From Treponema sp. (GTDB lineage Bacteria > Spirochaetota > Spirochaetia > Treponematales > Breznakiellaceae): 30,019 nt of DNA. The position numbers were made by a program, and so were the translations under genes. The stretch is taken from contig JAITES010000058.1 of the NCBI GenBank assembly GCA_031281925.1, positions 1 through 30,019 of the forward strand. Reading direction: 5' to 3'. Shown in pieces: positions 15,687-23,641 of this stretch (positions within the stretch are counted from its first letter, which is position 1; every line of letters begins with the position of its first letter). Under the pieces are notes generated by a model. That model searched no databases and was not told where the DNA came from. It saw only the letters and a program-made list of their open reading frames with translations.

Positions 15687-16097
15687 ATGGAATATCTGTG
15701 GGATGCCAGCCTGGAAACGGGCAACGCGACGATAGACGAACAGCATAAACAGCTGTTCAAAGCTGTCAATGAATTGATCAAGACCTGCGATCAGGGAAAG
15801 GGAACCGAGGAACTGAAAAAAAGCCTGGACTTTTTGACAAATTATACGATACAACATTTTTTTGACGAAGAAAAGATCCAGCAAAAATACAAATACCCCG
15901 ATTATGAGAACCACAGACAACTGCATGAAAAATTCAAAAAAGATGTTCGGGATCTGTCCGTTAAAATGATTATGAAAGGCGCTTCCCCCGAACTGCTCGG
16001 CGAGGTTCAAAGCAAAATCGGGGACTGGCTGCTAACGCACATCAGGGTGCAGGATCTCAAGCTCGCCGCCCACCTTAAAGCCCATCCCCAGGCTTGA
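15687..16097 (+). CDS. Bacteriohemerythrin
   Basis: This 136-residue protein is a single hemerythrin domain of standard bacterial length. All seven di-iron ligands are visible: H20 (IDEQHKQLF), H57 and E61 (HFFDEE), H76 and H80 (NHRQLHEKF), H118 and D123 (THIRVQD). It should bind O2 reversibly at a non-haem di-iron site in the cytoplasm; there is no signal peptide. In strict or near anaerobes such proteins are thought to store, sense or remove oxygen. AGAGGAG lies 6 nt before the ATG. It stands as a single-gene unit with its own promoter and a strong terminator, between the sugar importer and the convergent priA gene. Confidence 0.93.
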   Translation: MEYLWDASLETGNATIDEQHKQLFKAVNELIKTCDQGKGTEELKKSLDFLTNYTIQHFFDEEKIQQKYKYPDYENHRQLHEKFKKDVRDLSVKMIMKGASPELLGEVQSKIGDWLLTHIRVQDLKLAAHLKAHPQA

Positions 16098-16114
16098 TTC
16101 GCAGGCCTGGGTTT
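16087..16114 (+). terminator. First of two tandem hairpins after hemerythrin
   Basis: CCCAGGC (16087-16093) pairs with GCCTGGG (16105-16111), then TTT. The left arm lies in the last codons of the gene. It may be a weak terminator ahead of the stronger one at 16138. Confidence 0.4.
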
Positions 16115-16137
16115 ATACCCGGCAGAACGAAGATACC

Positions 16138-16166
16138 CAGCAAGCTCCGCGGAGTTTGCTGTTTTT
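16138..16166 (+). terminator. Strong intrinsic terminator of the hemerythrin gene
   Basis: CAGCAAGCTCC (16138-16148) pairs with GGAGTTTGCTG (16151-16161), an 11-bp stem with one G-U, followed by TTTTT (16162-16166). Its T-run is on the plus strand, so it acts on hemerythrin and not on the convergent priA. Confidence 0.85.
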
Positions 16167-16194
16167 AGGGCGCTATACGCATGCCGGGCAGCCG

Positions 16195-18261
16195 CTACAA
16201 TAGATTCACCGGGTCTACGTCTACTTCCAGATAAACCCGGGAGTCCTTCTGTTTACTGTACACTTCCATAACCCTCCGGGCCAGCGCGTGCAGCGCCCCC
16301 ATGGCAGGCCCTCTCAAGAGAAACTGTTTGCGGTAATAGCCTCCCCGGAGGCTGATGGGGCACTCCGCAGGGCCCAGAACTTCGGCTCCCCTGGGCAGGG
16401 ACTGCATGGCCGTATGTGCGGCAAGACCGATGGCCTTTTCGGCGCGCTCTTCGTCCCTGGAACGGGCGGTAAACCTGATAAGCCGGGAATAAGGGGGGAA
16501 GCCCAGAAGCTTCCGCTGGGCAAGTTCGGCCTTAAAAAAGCCGTCCACATCCAGGGCGCAGGCCCGCAGTATTGCAGGATCCTTTGGCCGGAAAGTTTGA
16601 ACAATCACCTTGCCGTCGGGGAAATAACGGCCTGCCCTGCCGGAAACCTGTACCAGAAGTGAAAAAGTCCTCTCGGCGGCCCGGAAATCGGGGAGCTGGA
16701 GTCCTGTATCCGCAAGAATCACCCCCACAAGCCGTACTCCGGGAAAGTTAAGGCCCTTGGCAACCATCTGGGTGCCCAGCAGAATATCGAATGCCCCTGA
16801 GCGGAAGAGATCCAGGGTTTCTTCAAGGCTGCCCTTGCGGCTTGTGGTATCCGAATCGGCCCGGCGGATGCGGAGATCGGGAAAAGTCCGGCTCACCTCT
16901 TCCTCGATAAGTTCCGTACCGAAACCGGTAAAACCGGCCTCAAGAGAACCGCAGTTTGGGCAGGCCTGCGGGGGAACCTCCGAGTAGCCGCAGTAGTGGC
17001 ATATAGCCCTGCCCAGTTTCTTGTGCCAGGTAAGGCTTACCGAACAGTGTTTGCAGGAGAGTTCAAAGCCGCAGTGCCTGCAATGGTAGAAGTAGGCGAA
17101 GCCCCTCCTGTTGAGGAAGAGTATGCTCTGCCGGCCCATCCGGGCGGTTTTCCGTATCTCGTTTTTCAGTTCATCGCTCAGGCAGCCCTCGCTGTGTTCC
17201 AGGCTGACAGGGTATATTTCCGGAGGGCTGCCGCCCGAAAGCCTCCGGGTAAGATCCAGCCGCAGTATGGACGGGGATGCGCTCCTGCCTCCCTCAGGAC
17301 GCCGGGCATGGGGAACTTGAGCTGCAGGCGGCGGGGCTGCTTGATTGTACGGCTCCGCCTGCGGCCCTTTGCACATTATTTCCCAGGCTTCCGCAGAGGG
17401 GGTGGCGGAGCCCATCACGAGACGGGCGCCTTCGATCCTGGAACGGTGCATGGCTACCTGCCGTGCGTGATAGCGGGGGGTGTTTTCCGACTTGTAGGAG
17501 CCGTCGTGTTCTTCATCAATGATGATAAGAGAGAGATCCCTGATAGGCGCAAACACGGCGCTTCGCGGGCCCACCACAATCCGTACCTCACCCCGGCGTA
17601 TGCGCATCCATTCGGTAAAACGGGCCGCCGGGCTCATGCGGGAGTGGAAGGTGGCGGCAACGGAACCGAAACGCTGTCCTATGGCCTCCGCAGTCTGGTG
17701 CGTCAGGGAAATTTCCGGTACAAGGTATATTACGCCTTTGCCCTGCCTCATAAAGTATTCCGCGGAGCGGAGAAAGACCTCGGTTTTTCCCGAACCGGTG
17801 ATCCCGAAGAGGTAGAAGCTGGAGGCCGCCGGGTTTTCCTCCGTGATGGCTTCCATGGCTTTCCGCTGCTCTGCGGACATTTCCAAAGGAGCGGGGGGGA
17901 TCTCTTCTTCCCCGGCAAAGGCCGAATACGAGGCTTCCCGGCGGCCCGAGGGGATCATGGCGGAGAGCGCCTGGCCAAAGCCGCAGAGGTAGTAGCCGGC
18001 CACCCATTGAGCCAGGGCCATGTCCCGTTCATCAAAGATCGCTTCCTTGTCCACTACCCGGCGGATATCCTTGATCTCTTTTATGCCTTCGGGAGGGCTT
18101 TCCCGGCTTGCCGTGATGTAACCGGTACTTTCCCGCCGGCCCAGGGGTACGACAGCCCTCTTGCCTACAGCGGCTTCTCCTTTGGGATCTATATGGTAAC
18201 TGAAACGCAGATCGCCGGGGATATCAAAGACAATATCGAAGTAGGCCGGAGGAGCTTTCAA
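16195..18261 (-). CDS. priA: Primosomal protein N' (replication restart helicase PriA)
   Basis: This 688-residue protein is a superfamily-2 DNA helicase that reloads the replisome at broken forks. The N-terminal 3'-end-binding region covers about 1-110. The helicase has Walker A GITGSGKT (153-160), DEEH (249-252), SATPSAE and a late RAGR motif (QVSGRAGR). Between the helicase lobes lies a zinc region with eight cysteines (CRHC...CKHC, CHYC...CPNC). A proline- and alanine-rich linker follows MCKGPQAEP, an insertion compared with shorter homologues. The start is TTG at 18261, sharing TTGA with the stop of the upstream uracil-DNA glycosylase gene and preceded by AGAGGA 9 nt upstream, so it is translated by coupling. 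Length is a little below E. coli PriA (about 730). Confidence 0.95.
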   Translation of the reverse strand: MKAPPAYFDIVFDIPGDLRFSYHIDPKGEAAVGKRAVVPLGRRESTGYITASRESPPEGIKEIKDIRRVVDKEAIFDERDMALAQWVAGYYLCGFGQALSAMIPSGRREASYSAFAGEEEIPPAPLEMSAEQRKAMEAITEENPAASSFYLFGITGSGKTEVFLRSAEYFMRQGKGVIYLVPEISLTHQTAEAIGQRFGSVAATFHSRMSPAARFTEWMRIRRGEVRIVVGPRSAVFAPIRDLSLIIIDEEHDGSYKSENTPRYHARQVAMHRSRIEGARLVMGSATPSAEAWEIMCKGPQAEPYNQAAPPPAAQVPHARRPEGGRSASPSILRLDLTRRLSGGSPPEIYPVSLEHSEGCLSDELKNEIRKTARMGRQSILFLNRRGFAYFYHCRHCGFELSCKHCSVSLTWHKKLGRAICHYCGYSEVPPQACPNCGSLEAGFTGFGTELIEEEVSRTFPDLRIRRADSDTTSRKGSLEETLDLFRSGAFDILLGTQMVAKGLNFPGVRLVGVILADTGLQLPDFRAAERTFSLLVQVSGRAGRYFPDGKVIVQTFRPKDPAILRACALDVDGFFKAELAQRKLLGFPPYSRLIRFTARSRDEERAEKAIGLAAHTAMQSLPRGAEVLGPAECPISLRGGYYRKQFLLRGPAMGALHALARRVMEVYSKQKDSRVYLEVDVDPVNLL

Positions 18262-19241
18262 GAGAGAAATTCCTCTGCTCCGGCAGCAAAAACCGGATCT
18301 TTGGCGGCATATTTTGCCATAAGGGCCCTGGATTCCTGCCGGTATCCTTCATCCAGAGCGGCGAGACGGAGCATAAGTTTTTTAAGATCCTCAAAGACCG
18401 GTATTTTCAGACTGTCGTCCCGGAGCAGGGCGCTGGGATGGTAGGTTGCCAGGATCCGGATACCGGAATCCCCCGCCGAAGACAGAGGATAAGAATCCCC
18501 CCGGGAACCGGGAAAAGCGAAGTCGAAGAAACGCCCCCTCAGGCGGCCGATTGGTTCCGGAGGGGATTCTTCATCCCCGTTTTGCCCCGGCCCCGCATGG
18601 AGGAGACGGTTTGCGGCCACCTTGCCCACGGCAAGGATGAGGCGCGGCTTTAGGACTTCAATCTGACGGATAAGAAAGGGGGCGCAGGCGCGGATCTCCT
18701 GAAATTCCGGATCACGGTTGCCCGGAGGCCGGCACTTCACCGTATTGGCAATAAAGCAGTTTTTTTCCCTGAAGAGGCATATTGAGGCTAACATCCTGTC
18801 GAGCAGTTGGCCTGCGGGCCCCACAAACGGCCTCCCTGTGGCATCTTCCTCGGCCCCGGGGCCTTCTCCCAGCACCAGAACCAGGGGATGTTCGGAGCCT
18901 TCTCCGGGAACAGCCCTGTTTCTCGTTTTTCCCAGCCGGCAGCCGCTGCAGGACACTATCTCCGCCGCAATATCTGCCGCCGAACAGCCTGTTTTTTTGC
19001 CTGCGGCAGAAGAAGGCGCAGGATCATCACTAAAATGATAGTCGTACAGGGCGTTACGGTAACCGGATTTTAGTGCAGCGATACCCAGATCCAGAAACCG
19101 GGCTACCTTTATTTTTTGTTCCGCATTCACATGCTCATTCAACCGAAGAGTTTCCGCAATGGCAAGCCCTTTGCCAAGGACACCCTTCTCAAGGGGCGCC
19201 ATCGGCACAGGTCGCCGAACAGGGCATCGTGATGAGGCCAT
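18258..19241 (-). CDS. Family-4 uracil-DNA glycosylase ([4Fe-4S])
   Basis: This protein (up to 327 residues) removes uracil from DNA. Motif A is GEGPGAEEDATGRPFVG (about 125-141) and the C-terminal motif is YHPSALLRD. Four cluster cysteines, C98, C101, C170 and C186, have the spacing of family-4 enzymes (69 residues from second to third, 16 from third to fourth). About 85 residues precede the first Cys, far more than in typical archaeal or Thermus enzymes, so this form carries an N-terminal extension. The start is uncertain: neither ATG 19241 nor ATG 19202 has a clear Shine-Dalgarno, and GTG at codon 38 (VNAEQK) is also possible. It is the first gene of a two-gene repair unit with priA. Confidence 0.9.
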   Translation of the reverse strand: MASSRCPVRRPVPMAPLEKGVLGKGLAIAETLRLNEHVNAEQKIKVARFLDLGIAALKSGYRNALYDYHFSDDPAPSSAAGKKTGCSAADIAAEIVSCSGCRLGKTRNRAVPGEGSEHPLVLVLGEGPGAEEDATGRPFVGPAGQLLDRMLASICLFREKNCFIANTVKCRPPGNRDPEFQEIRACAPFLIRQIEVLKPRLILAVGKVAANRLLHAGPGQNGDEESPPEPIGRLRGRFFDFAFPGSRGDSYPLSSAGDSGIRILATYHPSALLRDDSLKIPVFEDLKKLMLRLAALDEGYRQESRALMAKYAAKDPVFAAGAEEFLS

Positions 19242-19244
19242 CTA

Positions 19245-19272
19245 TTGACAAAGCCCCCCTCCATGATAAATT
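19245..19272 (+). promoter_or_regulatory. Promoter candidate for the DUF212-rnf operon
   Basis: Consensus TTGACA (19245-19250), then 16 bp, then TAAATT (19267-19272). Transcription would start about 19279, only 2-3 nt before ATG 19282, which has no Shine-Dalgarno. It lies between divergent genes. Confidence 0.4.
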
Positions 19273-19281
19273 CTGTATCTA

Positions 19282-19770
19282 ATGTCTTTCCCTATGACCA
19301 TACGAGCGGCTTCGATTAAATCTTTTTTTGAGAACCCCGTCTTTCTGTCCGCCGTTACAAGCTGGTTTAGCGCCCAGCTGATGAAAGCGGTGGTCATTCT
19401 GTTGCGTTCACGGCACCGGAAGCCCAGGGAAATACTGGCGATAATCATCTGGCGTACCGGCGGCATGCCTTCCAGCCACGCTGCGCTTGTCGTTTCCATG
19501 GCTACGGCGGTGGCTTTTGCCGAGGGAATAAATTCCAATCTCTTTGTAGTTTCCGTGTTTTTTGCCCTGGTTGTCATGAGGGACGCCATGGGTGTACGCC
19601 GTTCTTCCGGTCTGCAGGGCAGGGTATTGAATTCCCTGGGGCGGCAGACCGCGGAGAAACTGGGTATTGAATTCCATTCCATCAAAGAAGTTCTGGGCCA
19701 TGCTCCCCTGGAAGTTGTTGTCGGCGGCCTTTTCGGGTTTTTTATCGCAGCAGCCTTTGCCTTGCTCTAG
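19282..19770 (+). CDS. Divergent PAP2 family (DUF212) membrane protein
   Basis: This 162-residue protein has the DUF212/COG1963 signatures: TGGMPSSHAA (about 59-68), MRDAMGVRR (about 97-105) and GHAPLEVVVGG near the C-terminus. Members are small integral membrane proteins distantly related to acid phosphatases and vanadium haloperoxidases; a lipid-phosphate phosphatase activity is suspected in some but not shown for most. Hydrophobic segments fall at about 69-95 and 145-162. It is the first gene of the operon that continues into the rnf-like genes; the next gene starts 12 bp later. A link to that complex is inferred only from position. Confidence 0.85.
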   Translation: MSFPMTIRAASIKSFFENPVFLSAVTSWFSAQLMKAVVILLRSRHRKPREILAIIIWRTGGMPSSHAALVVSMATAVAFAEGINSNLFVVSVFFALVVMRDAMGVRRSSGLQGRVLNSLGRQTAEKLGIEFHSIKEVLGHAPLEVVVGGLFGFFIAAAFALL

Positions 19771-19782
19771 GATTCATCCGGC

Positions 19783-21249
19783 ATGCCCCTTCGTCTGTTA
19801 ACATTAAAAATCGGCTCGAATGTGAAACGAAGTTTTATGCAGGGCCTCCTGTTGACAGGCGTCTCCCTCCTTTCGGGGCTTCTCTCCCTGTTTCTGATTT
19901 TGAAGCTCTATACAGCGCCGGTTTCGGCTTCCTGGGCCGTCGTCACGGTGGATCAGGCGCTGCCGGACAGGGAAACCGCAGAGGCTCTCTCTTCCCTCGG
20001 CCCGGGCATCATAAGCGAATCCACCCAGTGGGTTTTCCTGGATAATTTTGGGAGTCTTGAACGTGTCAACCTTGAGGAACTGCCCGGACGCCTTGAAAGT
20101 TTTGATCCCCGGAGGGATCCCTATGCGGAAAAGCTCCATGATTTTTTTGTTCGGGACGGAATGCGCTACTTCTTCATCCCCCTGGAAAGGAGTCTTTCGC
20201 CCTGGGCCATGAGAGGTTTTGAAAAGAAGATTGCCCTGTGCCTGGCGGGAATTCCCTTCCGTGTGTCCTATACCGGCGCTTCCCGGCCCCTTCTTCTCTA
20301 TGCCCTTGTCTTTGCAGCTGCCGCCCTGGCAGGCCTTTTTTTTTCAGGCTCTCCGCTCTGTTTTTTGTTCCTCCTGCCCCTGCTTCCCTCCCTTGCCCTG
20401 GAAGGCCCTGCCGGGCTCTCCGCCTGCGCCTTCCTTTCAGGTTCTGCGGCCTTCCTGCTTGAACCACTGCGGGAGATTTTTGTATCCCGCCGTTATCAAA
20501 ATCATTTTTCCGTCCTGGAGATAATCAAGGATAACCGCTTTCACTGGCTCTTTTCCCTGCTTTTCCTCATACCGGCCCTGGCAATCATCCTTGTGTATCT
20601 TTCGCCGCTTGTTATTCCGGCAGTACCCCTGTTTTATTTTTTGTGGATTCAGGCTCTGCGTCTTGAATCCTGCCGCGGCATGAACGTGTCCCATGTCCGT
20701 TTTATTCCGGTAAGCATTCTTCCCTTTCCCGGGAGGGGAAGTTTTGCCCGCAGTTCCCTTCGGAACATGTTCCACCGGCGTCTCGCCTTTCCCCGTGCCG
20801 GCCTTCCCTTTGCCCTGGCGGCGATCTTTGCCTTTCTGTTCCTCCTTTCGGGCGTCAGGCTGGGAGAACCGGCTTCCCTTCTCGCCGAGGGGGGCTTGAG
20901 CGAAGAGGATTATAAGGCTCATGTCCTCTTTCAGTCTTCTTTTTCATATAGATCTCTCTGGGAAACAGAAGAATTTTTCCCGATGAATCACTATACTTTA
21001 GGAGAAGACGGGCTCATTGCCGGCATGATTAACGAAAATATCGCTGTTCCGGCGATTCCCCCCTTCCCTCTAAAAAACCTGTTGGAAGGTTTGTCCGGCC
21101 CGGTGAGCAAAGAGGATCTCCGTTCCCTTCCTGTCGTTTGCCTTGCCCTGCTGTGTTCCCTGCCGGGTTTTATTTTTTCTCCGGGATTCCGGAGGGGTGG
21201 AAGAAAGAGAAAGATGGTATCATACGATGAAAAATGGATAGCCGCATGA
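19783..21249 (+). CDS. Polytopic membrane protein of unknown function, upstream of rnfC
   Basis: This protein of up to 488 residues has no family I can name. Hydrophobic segments fall at about 19-42, 170-190, 193-225, 252-285, 345-362 and 450-470. Between the first and second lies a soluble, probably extracytoplasmic domain (about 45-165, with TQWVFLDNFGSLERV), and between the last two a second soluble loop (about 365-445). The layout with large outer loops between membrane segments recalls FtsX/MacB-type permeases, but no signature supports it. ATG 19783 has only a weak AGGA 10 nt upstream; GTG 19822 is an alternative. The stop overlaps the rnfC start as ATGA, which ties it to the rnf-like genes in translation. 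Confidence 0.7.
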   Translation: MPLRLLTLKIGSNVKRSFMQGLLLTGVSLLSGLLSLFLILKLYTAPVSASWAVVTVDQALPDRETAEALSSLGPGIISESTQWVFLDNFGSLERVNLEELPGRLESFDPRRDPYAEKLHDFFVRDGMRYFFIPLERSLSPWAMRGFEKKIALCLAGIPFRVSYTGASRPLLLYALVFAAAALAGLFFSGSPLCFLFLLPLLPSLALEGPAGLSACAFLSGSAAFLLEPLREIFVSRRYQNHFSVLEIIKDNRFHWLFSLLFLIPALAIILVYLSPLVIPAVPLFYFLWIQALRLESCRGMNVSHVRFIPVSILPFPGRGSFARSSLRNMFHRRLAFPRAGLPFALAAIFAFLFLLSGVRLGEPASLLAEGGLSEEDYKAHVLFQSSFSYRSLWETEEFFPMNHYTLGEDGLIAGMINENIAVPAIPPFPLKNLLEGLSGPVSKEDLRSLPVVCLALLCSLPGFIFSPGFRRGGRKRKMVSYDEKWIAA

Positions 21250-22547
21250 AAGTTTACTCCTTCCCGCGGGGCGGTATCACGATAAACGATCCGGCGGTCC
21301 CGCAGAATAGTTCCAGTGTGGTAGCTTTTTTACCCGCCATCTCGGTTATCCCCATGGTGCAGCATCCGGGCGGCCGGGCCTATCCCATCGTTTCCGTGGG
21401 GGATCTGGTCCGGGAAGGCATGCTTATCGGCAGGGGGCAGGGGCCCCTTTCCGCCAATGTCCATGCCTCCGTACCGGGCCGGGTGATCAGAATGGTATCC
21501 TGGAAAGCAGCCGGCGGTCAGAACAACGATGCGCTGATAATCCGTATGGAAGGGAGTTTTGAGAAGCTGGGCAAGAGAGAGGAATTCTTCCCCTGGCTCG
21601 GCATGTCAGCCTTCGATCTCCACCGGACTATTGCGGAATTCGGCATTGTAGAAATGGAAGGCTCAGGCCGCCCCGTTGCGGATATGCTCAATTCATTGAG
21701 GAATCAACAGGGGACTATCAGCCTGGTAGTCCGCTGTGTTTTTGATGATCCCTGGCTGGCGGCCGACCGTCTGCTCTGCAGGGAACGTACCCAGGCTATT
21801 GCCGAAGGGGCTCATATCATGTGCCGGGCGGGGAGGATGGGCAGGATTGTCTTTGCCCTGTCCCAGGGAGAAACCGAATTGGGCAGCCGGCTCATGGAGG
21901 AAGCTTCCCGCTGGGATATTCCTGTCTCCCTGGTGTATACAGGCTCCCGTTACCCCCAGCGGAATCAGAGGGAACTGGAACTGGTGCTCCGCTCTTTCGG
22001 TAAAAAAGAAAATGTTGAACTGGGCGCCCTTCTCATGCTGGGGCCCGCCACTCTGGCCGCAATCCATGACGCTGTGGCATACAGAAAGCCCATCCTTGAC
22101 CGCTATGTAGCCGTGGGAGGCTCCGCGGTACGCAAGCCCCAGGTGATGAAGGTACGGATCGGTACCAGAATAGGCGAAATTTTTGCCGAATGCGGCGGTT
22201 TTGTAGACAAGCCCAGGAAGATAGCAAGCGGTTCTCCCGTATTGGGAAGGGCGGTGGTTGATCTGGATGAACCGGTAATAAAAACCAGTTACGCGGTTTT
22301 TGCCCTTCTGGAAGCCCAGGCCCAGCCCCGGCGGAACTGCATAAGCTGCGGCGAGTGCCGGACGGTGTGTCCTGTCGGCCTCGATCCCGAAGAACTCTAT
22401 AAAAACGCCAGGGCGGCAGGACGAAACGGAACTGCCTCCAGGAAACCCGGAATTTCCGGCAATGACAGCTGTCATGGCTGCGGCTGCTGCGATGTGGTAT
22501 GCCCTTCCCGTTTGGCCCTGTCTCAGACTATTCTGGGGATGGCGTAA
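21246..22547 (+). CDS. rnfC: RnfC-like Fe-S protein without recognisable NADH/FMN motifs
   Basis: This 433-residue protein is clearly RnfC-like in layout: an N-terminal GGI segment, a barrel-sandwich region with VHASVPGRVIRMV, a Rossmann-like middle, an SLBB-like region and two ferredoxin motifs. Both [4Fe-4S] sets are intact (C365, C368, C371, C375; C409, C412, C415, C419). The catalytic motifs are not. Canonical GLGGAGFPT reads EMEGSGRPV, the NGAECEPY stretch reads VVRCVFDDPW, and YPxGGxK reads YPQRNQR. NADH and FMN binding are thus doubtful. I start it at ATG 21246, which overlaps the upstream stop as ATGA; ATG 21234 is possible. The long Ala/Lys-rich tail of enterobacterial RsxC is absent. 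Confidence 0.85.
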   Translation: MKVYSFPRGGITINDPAVPQNSSSVVAFLPAISVIPMVQHPGGRAYPIVSVGDLVREGMLIGRGQGPLSANVHASVPGRVIRMVSWKAAGGQNNDALIIRMEGSFEKLGKREEFFPWLGMSAFDLHRTIAEFGIVEMEGSGRPVADMLNSLRNQQGTISLVVRCVFDDPWLAADRLLCRERTQAIAEGAHIMCRAGRMGRIVFALSQGETELGSRLMEEASRWDIPVSLVYTGSRYPQRNQRELELVLRSFGKKENVELGALLMLGPATLAAIHDAVAYRKPILDRYVAVGGSAVRKPQVMKVRIGTRIGEIFAECGGFVDKPRKIASGSPVLGRAVVDLDEPVIKTSYAVFALLEAQAQPRRNCISCGECRTVCPVGLDPEELYKNARAAGRNGTASRKPGISGNDSCHGCGCCDVVCPSRLALSQTILGMA

Positions 22548-22549
22548 AT

Positions 22550-23641
22550 ATGGCTGCGGAAACATGGAAACAGGAAAAACGAATAAACCTCTCTCCCCAG
22601 GTGAATTTTGCCCGCTCTACCACCAGCAGGATGGTTCTGGTGGCTTGCTGCGCCCTTATGGCAATCATTCAGTCTGCCATTTCGGATGGAGGCGCTTCAC
22701 TGTTCGTGGCCTTCTCTGCCCTTGCCGGAGCGGTGCTTACGGAACTTCTTGTCACCTGGCGCCGGGACGGATACAGGACGCTTCTTGACGGGAGTGCCGT
22801 GGTTTCGGCCCTGGTATTGACATTGCTTCTGCCCAACCGGATCAATCTCTTCTGCGCCTTCTTTGCGGCTGTCTTTGCCATGGCGGTGATAAAGCACAGT
22901 TTCGGCGGTCTCGGTTCCAACTGGGTAAATCCTGCCCTCGGCGGCTGGCTGTTCATGCGAATCTCCTTTCCCCAGGCCTTTGAAAAGGCGCTGGAAGGTT
23001 CAAGCCTCTCGATCCTTTTCCGGAGCCTGGCTTCCGGTTTCAGCAATCCCCAGGGCTCTCCTCTGGCAATCCTCAAAATTTCGGGAACATGGCAGTACAG
23101 TGCAGGCAGTTCTCTTGATCAGACTTTCAGGAATTTTCTCAATTCTACGATTTTTGCGATACCCGGAGCGGAACTGCCCGCCGGTTATATAGACCTTTTC
23201 AATTCCAGATCTCCGGGGATCATTGCGGATCGGGGAATTCTCGGCCTGCTTGTGGGCAGCATCCTGATATGCGCCTCTCAGGTGAACCGGGCCTGGATAT
23301 CGGCTCTTTTCCTCCTGGTGTACGGTTTTCTTGTCCGTACTTTCGGCGCTCTGCCCTTTGGCGGGGCGGCAGGGCAGGGGGATGTGCTTTTCTCCTTCCT
23401 CAGCGGAGGCACCCTTGTGGCGGCCTTTCTGCTGATCACCGATCCTGCCACCGGGGCAAAGTCCAATACGGGAATCATTGTTCTTACGGTATTGGGGGCC
23501 ATCTTTACCTTTATCTTCCGGGAGCAGGGGAGAGAGATGTACGGCGCCTTCTTTGCCACGGCCCTGATCAATGCTCTTCTGCCCCTGTTCCGCTACACCG
23601 AACGCTGTTTTCTTTTTAACCTGGGGAAGAGGAGAGGGTGA
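22550..23641 (+). CDS. rnfD: RnfD-like membrane protein, flavin-attachment motif altered
   Basis: This 363-residue polytopic protein matches the RnfD/NqrB family: LLDGSAVVSALVLTLLLP, the KHSFGGLGSNWVNPALGG block, and LLITDPATGAK near the C-terminal membrane segments. In active RnfD a Thr in S-G-A-T-P-L-A carries covalent FMN. Here the aligned stretch reads NPQGSPLAILK, so Ser170 sits at the Thr position and the flanking D, S, G and A are all changed. ApbE would probably not recognise it. Start is ATG 22550, 2 bp after the rnfC stop. Length is normal for the family. Confidence 0.88.
   Translation: MAAETWKQEKRINLSPQVNFARSTTSRMVLVACCALMAIIQSAISDGGASLFVAFSALAGAVLTELLVTWRRDGYRTLLDGSAVVSALVLTLLLPNRINLFCAFFAAVFAMAVIKHSFGGLGSNWVNPALGGWLFMRISFPQAFEKALEGSSLSILFRSLASGFSNPQGSPLAILKISGTWQYSAGSSLDQTFRNFLNSTIFAIPGAELPAGYIDLFNSRSPGIIADRGILGLLVGSILICASQVNRAWISALFLLVYGFLVRTFGALPFGGAAGQGDVLFSFLSGGTLVAAFLLITDPATGAKSNTGIIVLTVLGAIFTFIFREQGREMYGAFFATALINALLPLFRYTERCFLFNLGKRRG

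Noticed and set aside
16996..18444. 482-residue plus-strand open frame opposite priA and the udg end
   Set aside because: It mirrors well-supported coding sequence, has no family motif, and its length is explained by the base composition of the genes on the other strand.
21693..22565. 290-residue minus-strand open frame opposite rnfC
   Set aside because: RnfC ferredoxin motifs and operon overlaps fix the plus strand as coding.
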